Source: an uncultured Pelagibacteraceae bacterium
Lineage (GTDB): Bacteria; Pseudomonadota; Alphaproteobacteria; Pelagibacterales; Pelagibacteraceae
Length of the DNA: 64,000 nt
Assembly: GCA_902624635.1 (NCBI GenBank)
Contig: CACNYD010000001.1
Span: 302,766 to 366,765 of the forward strand
Direction: 5' to 3'
Shown here: piece after piece, positions 18,117 through 29,004 of the stretch
Layout of the letters: each line of letters begins with the position of its first letter
Position numbering within the stretch: position 1 is the stretch's first letter
Position numbers and translations under genes: made by a program
The notes under the pieces: model-generated
Database searches by the model: none
The model's input: only the letters and a program-made list of their open reading frames with translations
Told to the model about the DNA's origin: nothing

Positions 18117-19402
18117 ATTTGTTTGTTTTCCTCTTTAACTGGTTCCTCAATAGGTTCTGTAGTAGGATTAAGTTCAATTCCAGCTGGTGTAATTGTTTGA
18201 GGCATTGCAACAAATTGTGAGTCTGGATTTTCTACAGTTTCTCTTACTCTCATTCTATAAATTCCAAAAACACCTATTAAAGAATGAAAGAAAAATAAAA
18301 AAATAAAAAATCCATTAGAGCCGACAAGATCCATGAATATTGAGCATAAAAATGGTCCACTCATTGCACCCAGTCCAAAAACAAACTGTAGACCTGCGCC
18401 GGCTGCTACAAATTTTTCTTTTGGAATATAATCGTTTGTATGTGCTAAAATTTGAGAAAACATTGGTAAACTACAAAAAGAAAAAAGGATTAAAAAAACA
18501 TAGAACCAAAATTTACTTGTTGCGAGTCCACCAGGTAGGTACATTTGTCTTGAAACTAAAATTGCAAGAATTGCAAAGAGTGCTGCTCCAAAAGTAGAGA
18601 AGACTATCACTTTTCTTCTATCGTACATGTCTGATATTTTTCCAATAGGAAATTGAGAGACAGCTCCAGAAACCGCTAAAAGAAATGTTACTATGGAAAT
18701 TTCAAATATTGTAAAATTCATAGACGTTGCGTAAACTGCTAATAAAGTAAATAAAGCTGCTTGTATTGTTCCATAAAAAAATGAACTTACCATTCCAAAT
18801 GGAGATGTTTCATAAAGTTCTTGAAGTTTCATCGCTTTAATTCTTTTAAAAGTAGGTGGTTTTTTTTTAGTTAATAAAATAGGAATTAGCGCAATTGAGG
18901 TTATAACTGAAACTAAAATAAAGGGTTGAAAATTAGCTGGGCTACTAAAATTTAAGAGGAACATGCCAACTCCCATAGACCCATACAATATGACCATATA
19001 AATTGATAATATACTTCCTCTATTTTTATTTGTTGATCTATCGTTCAACCAACTTTCAGCTACGGTGTAAATACAAACCATACTTACTCCTGTTAAGACT
19101 CTTAATAAAAACCAAATAAATGGATTTATTAAAATCGAGTGCATTAAGATTACTAATGATGCTAATGATGCAAAAGCAGCAAAAACTCTTATATGTCCCA
19201 CTCTTGAAATTATGTTAGGTATTGTCGCAGCTCCAATAAAATATCCAACAAAGTAACCAGACATCATAAATCCAGTTGCAGTCAAACTAAATTCTTCTTG
19301 AACAGCTCTTACACCGAGTAAAGATCCTTGAAATCCGTAAGCCATCATTATAAAGCCCATACCTAAAAACAATGCCCAAGAATTCTTTAAAACTTTATCC
19401 AT
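18113..19402 (-). CDS. MFS transporter (YcaD-like)
   Basis: 12-TM hydropathy; SWLNDRSTNKNRG motif. Confidence 0.8.
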   Translation of the reverse strand: MDKVLKNSWALFLGMGFIMMAYGFQGSLLGVRAVQEEFSLTATGFMMSGYFVGYFIGAATIPNIISRVGHIRVFAAFASLASLVILMHSILINPFIWFLLRVLTGVSMVCIYTVAESWLNDRSTNKNRGSILSIYMVILYGSMGVGMFLLNFSSPANFQPFILVSVITSIALIPILLTKKKPPTFKRIKAMKLQELYETSPFGMVSSFFYGTIQAALFTLLAVYATSMNFTIFEISIVTFLLAVSGAVSQFPIGKISDMYDRRKVIVFSTFGAALFAILAILVSRQMYLPGGLATSKFWFYVFLILFSFCSLPMFSQILAHTNDYIPKEKFVAAGAGLQFVFGLGAMSGPFLCSIFMDLVGSNGFFIFLFFFHSLIGVFGIYRMRVRETVENPDSQFVAMPQTITPAGIELNPTTEPIEEPVKEENKQI

Positions 19403-19461
19403 AAAAATTGCGCTAATTATCCGCCATCTATAAGTAAATCAAGACTTAATTGTGACTGAGA

Positions 19462-20340
19462 TTAATATTTTTTTAGTTTTAAAAATGAGTGGATAGCAAT
19501 AGTTGCTATAATTACAGCTCCCCCGTACAGTGTCTCAATACTTGGCTGTTCTTTTATAATTAACCAAACCCATATTGGACCAATTATTGTCTCTAGTAAG
19601 AAAAAAAGATTAACCTCTGCAGCTGGGATAAACCTTGGAGCAATAGTTACCAAAACAAATGGTATTGCAACACATAAAATACACATTAAGGGTACTATAA
19701 TAAGGTCTTTCTCTAAAAGAGAAAAACTTTCAATAAAAAATAAAGCAAACATTGCAACAAATAGTTTTCCCACTACAGCGGCTGGAACAAGGTTTTTTGA
19801 TTTGGCAGATCTAATTGTGATAGCACCTACTGCAAGACCAATAGCAGTGATAAAACCTAAAATATCTCCATAAAAGTTACCAAGCTTGAGGGAGTCGAAG
19901 AAAATGTAGATAATGGCAACAAAAGTAACAATTATTGAAACCCATGTTTTTTTATCAGGGGGCTCCTTTAAGACAATAGCCCCAAGTATTGCTGATAGCA
20001 TTGGTGCAGTAGCTATCATTACTAAAGTATTTGCTACATTAGTATTTTGAATGGAGATTACAAAGGTAATATTTGTAACACTAAAAGTAGCTACATAAAT
20101 TAAACCGTGATAACCACTTGTAAAAAGTAATTTAAAAAAGTTTAATTTGTAAATTAGCAGCATTCCAAAAAAAACAGTCGCAAAAGGAATTATTCCTCTA
20201 TAAAAAACGAGTCCCCAAGTATCTATATTTGAAAGTCTGATGAATAAGGAATCTGGTGTAATAAACATTACAGCCACGAATGCAAGTAGTGATCCTTTTT
20301 GTTGATCCGTTAAATCTCTCATGCTTTTAAATCTTTCCAA
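19462..20340 (-). CDS. EamA/DMT family transporter
   Basis: About 10 TM helices. Confidence 0.8.
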   Translation of the reverse strand: MERFKSMRDLTDQQKGSLLAFVAVMFITPDSLFIRLSNIDTWGLVFYRGIIPFATVFFGMLLIYKLNFFKLLFTSGYHGLIYVATFSVTNITFVISIQNTNVANTLVMIATAPMLSAILGAIVLKEPPDKKTWVSIIVTFVAIIYIFFDSLKLGNFYGDILGFITAIGLAVGAITIRSAKSKNLVPAAVVGKLFVAMFALFFIESFSLLEKDLIIVPLMCILCVAIPFVLVTIAPRFIPAAEVNLFFLLETIIGPIWVWLIIKEQPSIETLYGGAVIIATIAIHSFLKLKKY

Positions 20341-21245
20341 AAAGTTTTTGCATGATTAATTTTTGAAATATCATATAAAGTTTTTAATCCGGTTGGAGAT
20401 GTTATATTAATATCCCCATTAAGTTTTTGATCAATGAAATCAATTCCAGCAAAATAAATTTGCTCTTTTTTTAAATCCTTTGCTATTATTTTTGATATTT
20501 TTTTTTCTAATTTTGTTAATTGAGCGTTTTTCGCAATAGCTCCTTTGCTCATGTTACTTAAATAAGATCCTCTTTTAGGTACTCTAGATATTACACCACA
20601 TACTTTACCATTAATTAAAAATACTCTTTTATCTCCTTTACTTATTTTAGATAAATATTTCTGACACATTATATAATTATGTTTTTTTATAAATTTTTTT
20701 ATAAAATCTAAACTGAATTTACTTAGTAAATGAATTTCATTTCCACTAAAACTGTGAATAGGTTTTAAAATTACGTACTTATTTTTCTTAAAAAAACTTT
20801 TAATCTCTTCAATATTTTGTGTAAAAATTGTACTAGGCATAAATTTTTTATATTTAATTGAATAAAGTTTCTCAGAAATATTTCTGATAGAGGTAGGATT
20901 ATTGATAATCTTAACTTTATTTTTAATCTTCTCCAGTATGTACGTTGTAGAGATGTATTCCATATTAAAAGGTGGATCTTGTCTTATTAAAATAAATTTA
21001 CATCTTACAAGATCTAATTTTTGTTTTTTTAAAATTTTATAAAATTTTTTGTTATTATAATTAAACTTAATGAAAAAACCTTTAGCGATAACTTTTGAGC
21101 CTATAACTGATAAATTTTTTGGATCGTAATAAAAAATTTTGTATCTTTTTTTTTGAATTTCATTAGCTAAAAAAATACTTGTATCTGTTTTTGGGTTTAG
21201 TTTTGAGGGGTGATTACCTTGTATAGCAATAATTTTATTTGTCAT
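20319..21245 (-). CDS. gshB: Glutathione synthase
   Basis: ATP-grasp organisation; RQDPPFNMEYISTTYIL; NITSPTGL. Confidence 0.88.
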   Translation of the reverse strand: MTNKIIAIQGNHPSKLNPKTDTSIFLANEIQKKRYKIFYYDPKNLSVIGSKVIAKGFFIKFNYNNKKFYKILKKQKLDLVRCKFILIRQDPPFNMEYISTTYILEKIKNKVKIINNPTSIRNISEKLYSIKYKKFMPSTIFTQNIEEIKSFFKKNKYVILKPIHSFSGNEIHLLSKFSLDFIKKFIKKHNYIMCQKYLSKISKGDKRVFLINGKVCGVISRVPKRGSYLSNMSKGAIAKNAQLTKLEKKISKIIAKDLKKEQIYFAGIDFIDQKLNGDINITSPTGLKTLYDISKINHAKTFWKDLKA

Positions 21246-22530
21246 ATAGGTCTTTTAAATTTTCATTTTTTGAAAATTTACTAATCATATGATCTGCATT
21301 CGTTTTTCTATTATCAATTACTTTTTGCAAGTGATTTAAAAACAAAGTTTCATTTTTTCGACTTTTATTTAGTATATCCCTGTCATCTAATCCTTTTCTC
21401 GAGATCTCTAACAAAATTGATGCCCAATGAAGAAGGTCTTTGTCCATTAATTGAGTATTAAAACCTTTTTGTGGAGCTTCCAAATAAGCATTGATTATCT
21501 TATCTTTGTCCCAGGAAGAAACTAAGTTATGAACTTCATCCAAATTTCCATATAACATTCCGATAAAAAATGCTGGTCCTGCACAAAGACAATCCCAACC
21601 ACATGTATCCATGGACCTTAATTCAATATATTTTTTCAATCTATTTTCAGTAAATATGGTGCTTAAGTGTAAAGAAAGATCATTTTCAGTTGGTAGCCGA
21701 TTTGAGACTTCAGCTATTTTTCCATTCATAAAATCTTTAAAGGTATATTTAGCGCCAGAAAGATAATTTTGTTTATCTAAAATAAATAAAATTGGAAAAT
21801 TCATTACAAAATCTGCATATTTTTCAAAATTTAAATTTTCAAAAAATAATTTTGGAAGTCCTCCACGAGAAGTATTCTGCCATACTTTTGATCTATAAGA
21901 TAAGTAATTGCTCTTTTTTTTTTCAACTATTGATGAATTAGCAAATAAAGCTATTGAGATGGGAACTATTGAATTTACGACTTTAAATTTTTTAATAAAG
22001 TCATCCTCAGACAAATAATCAATATTTAATTGAGTGCCGCAAGTTCTATACATCATATCTAAACTTAATTCTCCACCTAGTGGCATATCCTTGGTCATTA
22101 GTTTATATCTTTGCTTAGGATTATTTGGTATATCATTAAGTTTTGAAATTGGATCAAAACCAGAGCTTACAATATTTATATTAAGTTTTCTTGTTACTTG
22201 TCTAAGCTCAAAGAGATAATCATGTGACTCTGAACATGCTTCGTGAATATTATTAAGTTTTTCACCAGATAACTCAATTTGGTTTCCTGGTTCTAGAGTA
22301 ATATTTTTACCTCCTTTATTTAAACCTATTATGTTATCTTTTTCTTTAATTGGGTTCCAACCAAATTCATTCAAAGCTGAAAACATCTCTTTTATTTTAG
22401 AATAATCAATCCTCTTGTTATTTTTGCTATCAAAAAGAAATTTTTCATGCTCTATCCCAATTTTAAAATTTTTCTTATTCTTTATTCCAGAATTAAAGTA
22501 TTTAATTATATTTTCTTTAGAATTAATCAT
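21235..22530 (-). CDS. gshA: Glutamate-cysteine ligase
   Basis: GIEHEKFLF; GNQIELSG; MMYRTCGTQLNIDY; start at 22530 more plausible than 22551. Confidence 0.88.
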   Translation of the reverse strand: MINSKENIIKYFNSGIKNKKNFKIGIEHEKFLFDSKNNKRIDYSKIKEMFSALNEFGWNPIKEKDNIIGLNKGGKNITLEPGNQIELSGEKLNNIHEACSESHDYLFELRQVTRKLNINIVSSGFDPISKLNDIPNNPKQRYKLMTKDMPLGGELSLDMMYRTCGTQLNIDYLSEDDFIKKFKVVNSIVPISIALFANSSIVEKKKSNYLSYRSKVWQNTSRGGLPKLFFENLNFEKYADFVMNFPILFILDKQNYLSGAKYTFKDFMNGKIAEVSNRLPTENDLSLHLSTIFTENRLKKYIELRSMDTCGWDCLCAGPAFFIGMLYGNLDEVHNLVSSWDKDKIINAYLEAPQKGFNTQLMDKDLLHWASILLEISRKGLDDRDILNKSRKNETLFLNHLQKVIDNRKTNADHMISKFSKNENLKDLYDK

Positions 22531-22554
22531 ATCACGATAACAACTTACCAAACT

Positions 22555-23112
22555 TTATAGTGAAGAATATGGTTTCCTTGAAAAAATTTTTTTTACATAG
22601 GGTTTAAAAAAATCTAAAGGTAAAGACTCATAATTTGGGTCAAAGGAGTTTTGATCGTATTTTTCACAAAAATCTACTGTATCTTTATAATATTTATGAT
22701 TTTTATACTCGTCTCTTTTATTTTTGTTTCCACCTAAATGATGGGCGTAGTAAAACATCTGAAACTCACCATGTTTCTCTACAATCCAATGAGTTTTTTC
22801 TGAAACATAAGGTTTAAGTATGGCAGCAGCATATTCTGAATGGTTCATAGGAGCTAATTCATCTCCAATATCATGCAATAGAGCAGCAACAATCATCTCG
22901 TCACTTTCACCATTTCTATATGCTCTCGTTGCACTCTGAAGTGAGTGTTCTAATCTTGAAATCTGATAACCTTCTAGGGTCTCAGTAAGTCCAGACATGA
23001 ATTTTAAAATCCTATCAGCTGTTTTACTTGCAAAATTTTTTTCGTGCTTATCTAAAAAAAGGTAATCTTCTTTGGTACCTTTTTTCATTTCTGTAAAACT
23101 TACTTTTTTCAT
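22555..23112 (-). CDS. HD-domain protein, PhnZ-like oxygenase fold candidate
   Basis: YQISRLEHSLQSATRAYRNGESDEMIVAALLHDIGDE. Confidence 0.75.
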   Translation of the reverse strand: MKKVSFTEMKKGTKEDYLFLDKHEKNFASKTADRILKFMSGLTETLEGYQISRLEHSLQSATRAYRNGESDEMIVAALLHDIGDELAPMNHSEYAAAILKPYVSEKTHWIVEKHGEFQMFYYAHHLGGNKNKRDEYKNHKYYKDTVDFCEKYDQNSFDPNYESLPLDFFKPYVKKIFSRKPYSSL

Positions 23113-23115
23113 AAA

Positions 23116-24597
23116 TCAATTATTAGATGCAGTGCTTAACAAAGAAAGTTGAGTTATTTTATTATCACCTAATTCATCAACAGGTTTTACAGGATAGTCT
23201 CCAGTAAAATAATGATCAGTCAATTGAGGATAATTTTCATTTCTTTTATCAAATCCAATAGCACGATACATACCTTCGATAGATAAAAATTTTAAAGATT
23301 TGGCACCAATGTATTCACAAATTTCATCATTGTTTTTATTTGCTGCTAACAGCTCTTTTTTTGTAGGGGTATCAACTCCATAAAAATCTGGGTATTTAAT
23401 TTCAGGACATGCAATTCTTACATGAACCTCTTTTGCCCCCGCATCGTAAAGCATTCTAACAATCTTATGAGAAGTTGTTCCTCTAACTAAAGAATCATCA
23501 ACAAGAATAATCTTTTTATTCTCTATAGTAGTTTGGTTAGCGTTGAGTTTTAATTTAACTCCCAAGCTTCTTATTTTTTGACTTGGTTCAATGAAAGTTC
23601 GTCCAACATAATGATTTCTGATTAGTCCATGCTCGTAATTTTTATTTAAATATTGAGCAAATCCCAAAGCAGCAGCATTTCCAGAATCTGGAACCGGAAC
23701 AATAATATCAGCATCTATATCATTCTCTTTTGCCAATTCTTTTCCTAAACTTTTTCTATGTTCGTAGGCAGTTTTTCCATTGAGAATACTGTCTGGCCTT
23801 GCAAAGTAAATGTATTCAAAAACACAAGGTCTAATTTTTTTTACTGGAAAAGGTTTGATACTTTTAAGTTTATCATTTTCAATTAAAACTATTTCGCCAT
23901 TATCAACTTCTCTAATAAATTTTGCACCTATGATGTCTAAAGCACATGTTTCTGATGCAAGAACGTAACTATTTTTTAATTTACCTATCACTAGAGGTCT
24001 TATCCCATAAGGATCTCTCACCCCTACAAGTAAATTTTGAGTAAGCATAACTATTGCATAACCACCTTGAATTTGAAAAATTGCGTCTATTATTTTATCA
24101 ATAGTTTTTAATCTTTTTGATTTTGCAATAAGTTGTACAATTGTTTCAGTGTCAGAAGTTGTATAGAAGATTGCTCCTTCTTCAACAAGCTTATTTCTCA
24201 AATAAATTGAGTTCGTTAAGTTTCCATTGTGAGCAACCCCAATTCCACCAGCATTTGTATCTGCAAAAAATGGCTGAATATTTCTTAATGTATTGTTTCC
24301 AGTTGTACTGTATCGATTATGCCCAATAGCAAAATTACCTTTGAGTTTATCGAGCACTTTTTCTTTGTTGAAGTTATCCCCAACTAATCCAAATCTTTTC
24401 TCGGAATAATATTTTTCCCCATCAAACGTTACTATCCCACAGCCCTCTTGTCCTCGATGTTGAAGTGAGTGCAATCCAAGCGCAGCAAGTGCTGAAGCAT
24501 CTTTTGCATTGCTAATTCCAAATACACCACATTCTTCATTTAGCTTTGGATTATAAATCTTCAATTTTTTCTTTAGAATCTCTATACGTTTTTTCAT
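23116..24597 (-). CDS. purF: Amidophosphoribosyltransferase
   Basis: ECGVFGI N-terminal nucleophile Cys; VLVDDSLVRGTTS PRPP loop. Confidence 0.95.
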   Translation of the reverse strand: MKKRIEILKKKLKIYNPKLNEECGVFGISNAKDASALAALGLHSLQHRGQEGCGIVTFDGEKYYSEKRFGLVGDNFNKEKVLDKLKGNFAIGHNRYSTTGNNTLRNIQPFFADTNAGGIGVAHNGNLTNSIYLRNKLVEEGAIFYTTSDTETIVQLIAKSKRLKTIDKIIDAIFQIQGGYAIVMLTQNLLVGVRDPYGIRPLVIGKLKNSYVLASETCALDIIGAKFIREVDNGEIVLIENDKLKSIKPFPVKKIRPCVFEYIYFARPDSILNGKTAYEHRKSLGKELAKENDIDADIIVPVPDSGNAAALGFAQYLNKNYEHGLIRNHYVGRTFIEPSQKIRSLGVKLKLNANQTTIENKKIILVDDSLVRGTTSHKIVRMLYDAGAKEVHVRIACPEIKYPDFYGVDTPTKKELLAANKNNDEICEYIGAKSLKFLSIEGMYRAIGFDKRNENYPQLTDHYFTGDYPVKPVDELGDNKITQLSLLSTASNN

Positions 24598-25108
24598 TTG
24601 GAAAAACTTTCAATATGTAATTACTACCTTTTTCAAGATATGAAAAGGTGTATGATTTGTCTAAATTTATTGGCCATTTGTCATGATTATACACGATATG
24701 AATTCCTGAAAATATACATATGGAGATAATATAGCCTCGAATAAATCCAAAAAAGAATCCAAATACGGTATCTAAACTTCCAAGACCTGTATATTTGATT
24801 GCACTACTTATTCCCTTATTGACCAATAATACCAAAAAAATAACCACAGTAAAAATTGTTATTCCAAGCCCTACATCAAGCACATATTCGTTATCAATTA
24901 TATCTTTGACGTATGGTTTTAATCTGGGAAATATTATTAATGTTATTATATATGCCAACAACCATTTTGACATTGAAAGAATGCTCAAGACGAAACCTTT
25001 ACTGTAACATTTAATGAGCGAAAGAATAGTAATCAATGCATAGATTAAATCAATTACTGAGATTGAATTTAAAATTTCTCCAAAAAATTCTAGAGTTACT
25101 TCAAACAT
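24551..25108 (-). CDS. cvpA: CvpA family protein
   Basis: Multi-TM, directly upstream of purF. Confidence 0.85.
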   Translation of the reverse strand: MFEVTLEFFGEILNSISVIDLIYALITILSLIKCYSKGFVLSILSMSKWLLAYIITLIIFPRLKPYVKDIIDNEYVLDVGLGITIFTVVIFLVLLVNKGISSAIKYTGLGSLDTVFGFFFGFIRGYIISICIFSGIHIVYNHDKWPINLDKSYTFSYLEKGSNYILKVFPNEKTYRDSKEKIEDL

Positions 25109-25114
25109 AAGATT

Positions 25115-27499
25115 TTATTTTCCAAAGGGCTTAAAAACTAATATTAAAGAAGGAAGTAAAGTTAAAACGGAAATCATAGCAAATAACATTGCTAATCCAG
25201 TAAAAATTCCAAAATAAATTGTAGGAATAAATTTCGACAAAACTAATATAGAGAAACCAAAGATTATTGTTATAGATGTGTTTAGGATTGCAACCCCAAC
25301 TGTAGAGTGACAAGTTTTTAAAGTTTTTTTATAGTCATCAATTTTATCGAACTCTTCTTTAAATCTATAGATATAGTGTATACTGTTATCAACAGCTATA
25401 CCTATTGTTATAGCAGCAATTGTGATAGTCATCATATCTAGAGGTATCTCTAACATACCGATTATTCCTAAAATAAAAAATGCAGCAATAAAGTTTGGGA
25501 CAACACCAATTAAAGATAATTTAATATTCTTAAATAGAACAACAAACATTGCAAAAATACCAATCATAACAAGTCCCAATGTAAGAATTTGAGATTTAAA
25601 TAAGCTTTGTAATAAATTATTAAATAAAATCATCACTCCAGCTAATTTATACCTATCTTCCTTCAATCCGAATTGATTTTTAAGGTCATTATTTATTTTT
25701 TTAATAAGCTCATTTCTTTTGAGATCTTTTTGAGAGTCAATTATTCTTAGACTTATTCGAGCTTCATTATCTTTTATAGAAATATAAGGGTCGATTATTT
25801 CAGTTTTTATATTTTTAGGAATTTTAGTGTATAAAACTCCCATCTCCAAAGTTCCTAGAGGTTTATTATTATTTAGCTGAGTTGCAACATCAACTATTGA
25901 TGAAAATGATAAAACTTTTCCTATTTCAGGGAGACTATCGAGATAATTATGTATTTTGGAGATCGTATCTATCTTATCTTTTGTAAACCAATACTTCTCA
26001 TCATTTTTCTCTTCATCGCCCCAATCCTCGAACTCGTCATCTTCTTTTGATTTTTCATCTTTTTTGTTAGGAAATTTTAAAATTACTTCCAAGGGAGTTG
26101 TTCCACCAAGTTTCTCATCTATTAATTTCATTCCTTTATAAATTTCTGTTTTTTTACTAAAATAATTGATAAAACTATTCTCAACTTCCAGTTTGCTTAT
26201 TCCAATTATACTTAAAATAATTACTATCCCAGTAATAATAAAAACTTGATTTTTAAAATTTATTGAAACTTCTCCTAAAAAATAAGTTATTTTTGAATCG
26301 ACATTATCTTTAATTAGAGTGTTATTATCTTTAACAAAACTTAATAAACTAGGTAGCAATGTAAAAGTAATTATAAATGACGTTATTAATCCAAACGTCA
26401 TCATCAAACCAAAATCTATAACTGGTTTAATTTCACTAAAGATTAATGATAAAAAAGCAATGATAGTTGTTAAAGCGGTATAGAGTATTGGCCAGAACAT
26501 TTTTTTTGTAGTTAAAGAGATTATTTCATGATTATTTTTATTAGGATAAAGCTTTCTTAGTTGTATAAATCTTGTGCTCATATGAATATTCATTGCCATT
26601 GTTAAAATTAACATCAGTGCAATAAAGTTTGAAGAAATTACAGTTACTTTCCAGCCAATGAGACCTAGAAGACCCATCATAATTATAACTGAGAAGAAAC
26701 AACTACTTATAGGTACCACTACCCAAATTAAATTTCTAAAAACAAACCATAGTGTTGCTATAATAAATGCAAGTACACCCAAACCAAAAACAATGATATC
26801 ACTTTTAATAAAAGTCATCATATCATCAGCAATCATTGGTATTCCGCCTAAATAAATTTTTCCTATGTCATCATAACTTTTTATTACTTCTCTAATTTCT
26901 GAGATATTATTATGGTTATCTTTTTTTATTTCATCTTTAAGTATTTGAATTTCCTTATCCGATTTATTTTCAATATCTTTTAATTTTTCACTATCTTTAA
27001 TATTAACAATTATGCCACTTGTCTTTCCATCTTCACTTATGACAAAGTTTCTAAAAACTGGACTTTCTAAAATTTCTTTAAAACCTCTTTCTTTATTAAC
27101 GCCTTCATCTTTTAGTGTTTTGAAATTCATAAGTCTTTCCTGGAGTGGTGCATCAGAGTTATCTAATAGAGGTATATCCAAAAGAGTAATAACACTATGC
27201 ACCCAATCCAAGCTTTGAAGCTTATATTTTAAACTGAGAAGATTGTTAATTGCACTATCAGTTACCATACCATCATTAGGGGTATGAGTTAAAACTAGAA
27301 AATTCTTTGATCCATATCTGGTTGTCACTTCTTTTAAGTACTCTAGATCAGGATCACCTTCGATCAGTAGTGTCTCAGAAGACGCATCAAGCCTAAAATC
27401 TTTTGAGTAATAACCAAAACTAATTAAACTAAATAATAATATAATTAAAATAGACTTTGGATTTTTTAAGATTGTATTTTGGTATAAATGATCAATCAT
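25115..27499 (-). CDS. RND superfamily / MMPL-type transporter
   Basis: Two TM-periplasmic repeats; AITIGIAVDNSIHYIYRFKEE. Confidence 0.85.
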   Translation of the reverse strand: MIDHLYQNTILKNPKSILIILLFSLISFGYYSKDFRLDASSETLLIEGDPDLEYLKEVTTRYGSKNFLVLTHTPNDGMVTDSAINNLLSLKYKLQSLDWVHSVITLLDIPLLDNSDAPLQERLMNFKTLKDEGVNKERGFKEILESPVFRNFVISEDGKTSGIIVNIKDSEKLKDIENKSDKEIQILKDEIKKDNHNNISEIREVIKSYDDIGKIYLGGIPMIADDMMTFIKSDIIVFGLGVLAFIIATLWFVFRNLIWVVVPISSCFFSVIIMMGLLGLIGWKVTVISSNFIALMLILTMAMNIHMSTRFIQLRKLYPNKNNHEIISLTTKKMFWPILYTALTTIIAFLSLIFSEIKPVIDFGLMMTFGLITSFIITFTLLPSLLSFVKDNNTLIKDNVDSKITYFLGEVSINFKNQVFIITGIVIILSIIGISKLEVENSFINYFSKKTEIYKGMKLIDEKLGGTTPLEVILKFPNKKDEKSKEDDEFEDWGDEEKNDEKYWFTKDKIDTISKIHNYLDSLPEIGKVLSFSSIVDVATQLNNNKPLGTLEMGVLYTKIPKNIKTEIIDPYISIKDNEARISLRIIDSQKDLKRNELIKKINNDLKNQFGLKEDRYKLAGVMILFNNLLQSLFKSQILTLGLVMIGIFAMFVVLFKNIKLSLIGVVPNFIAAFFILGIIGMLEIPLDMMTITIAAITIGIAVDNSIHYIYRFKEEFDKIDDYKKTLKTCHSTVGVAILNTSITIIFGFSILVLSKFIPTIYFGIFTGLAMLFAMISVLTLLPSLILVFKPFGK

Positions 27500-27519
27500 T
27501 TATCCATTTATATTGTAAA

Positions 27520-28938
27520 TTAATTATTTTGAGTATCTTTAAATTTTGTAAATCTTTCCTCAAACTCAAGAGTTACTTTACCAATTGGACCGTGTCGTTG
27601 TTTCCCAATGATAATTTCAGCTAAATGTGCAACCTCATTCATCTTTGCCTGCCATTCTGCATGTTCTACAGTTGCTTCTCTTGGCTCTTTCCTTTGTAAA
27701 TAATATCCTTCTCTGTACACAAACATAACTACGTCTGCATCCTGTTCTATTGAGCCAGATTCTCTTAAATCTGATAATTGTGGTTTATGATCATCTCTCT
27801 GCTCAACCTGTCTAGATAATTGAGATAATGCAAGAACTGGCACACCCAGCTCTTTAGCAATAGCTTTAAGGCCTTGTGTAATTTGAGATATTTCTTGAAC
27901 CCTACCATCTTTATTATTAAATGAACCTTTCATTAATTGAATGTAATCAACTACAATTAAATCTAATCCATATAGTCTTTTTATTCTTCGAGCTCTATTA
28001 CTCATGGCAGCAATACTAATTGCTGGAGTCTCATCAATAAATAGTGGAAGCTCTGTAATATTTTTAGATGTTTCTAGAAATTTATCAAATTGCTCATCAG
28101 AAATTCTACCTCTTCTAATATCACTGGAGCTAATTCTTGCTTGTTCAGAAATAATTCTTGTTGATAATTGCTCTGATGACATTTCTAAAGAAAAGAAAGC
28201 CACTGAAGACTTTTTCCCACTTTCTAAAACATTTTGTGCTGCATTAAAAGCAATATTTGTAGCAAGTGAGGTTTTACCCATTGATGGTCTACCAGCAATA
28301 ATTATTAGATCAGATTGATGAAGACCACCTAATTTATCATCTAGATCTCTAAGCCCAGTTGGAACTCCAACAATACCACCTTCATTTTTATATGCAGCAG
28401 AAGCCATTTCTATAGTTTGCTTCATCGCATCATCAAATTTAATTAATGAGGAATTAAAAGTTCCTTTTTCAGCCAAGTCGTAGAGGAGTCTCTCAGAATT
28501 TTCAATTATATTTTGACCATTTGTTTCCAAATCATTTTCTTTAGCATTATCAATCATTTGTTCAGAGATCTTAATAAGTTCGCGCCTTACGAACATGTCA
28601 TAAATAATTTTTGAATATTCTATTGACTGTCTGACTGAAGTAGAAAATTTTGTTATCTTTATTAAATATTCAGGAATGTTTAAATCATCCTTTTCCTTTT
28701 CAAAATAATTTTTTAAAGTTATTGGATTCGCAAGCATACCTTTATAAATCATACTCTCAATTGCGTTAAAAATTTTTTGATGCATAGGATCATAAAAGTT
28801 TACGTTAGATACTATAGTATTTATCTCATCGAAAATTTCATTAGTTACTAAAATTGAGCCAATTACCGCTTGTTCTGCCTCAATATTATTTGGTAACTCT
28901 TTAAAATCATCTTTAACAATACTTAAATTATTTTCCAT
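27520..28938 (-). CDS. dnaB: Replicative DNA helicase
   Basis: IIAGRPSMGKTSLA; LSQLSRQVEQR. Confidence 0.97.
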   Translation of the reverse strand: MENNLSIVKDDFKELPNNIEAEQAVIGSILVTNEIFDEINTIVSNVNFYDPMHQKIFNAIESMIYKGMLANPITLKNYFEKEKDDLNIPEYLIKITKFSTSVRQSIEYSKIIYDMFVRRELIKISEQMIDNAKENDLETNGQNIIENSERLLYDLAEKGTFNSSLIKFDDAMKQTIEMASAAYKNEGGIVGVPTGLRDLDDKLGGLHQSDLIIIAGRPSMGKTSLATNIAFNAAQNVLESGKKSSVAFFSLEMSSEQLSTRIISEQARISSSDIRRGRISDEQFDKFLETSKNITELPLFIDETPAISIAAMSNRARRIKRLYGLDLIVVDYIQLMKGSFNNKDGRVQEISQITQGLKAIAKELGVPVLALSQLSRQVEQRDDHKPQLSDLRESGSIEQDADVVMFVYREGYYLQRKEPREATVEHAEWQAKMNEVAHLAEIIIGKQRHGPIGKVTLEFEERFTKFKDTQNN

Positions 28939-29004
28939 AAATTAAAGTATTAAAAAATATAAAACTTATAAATAAAAAAAAAAGTTGTGGAAGAAATTGT
29001 ATAA

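Noticed and set aside
25131-25313. 60-aa - strand ORF
   Set aside because: Alternate frame inside the RND/MMPL transporter gene
28004-28318. 104-aa + strand ORF inside dnaB
   Set aside because: Antisense shadow ORF of dnaB
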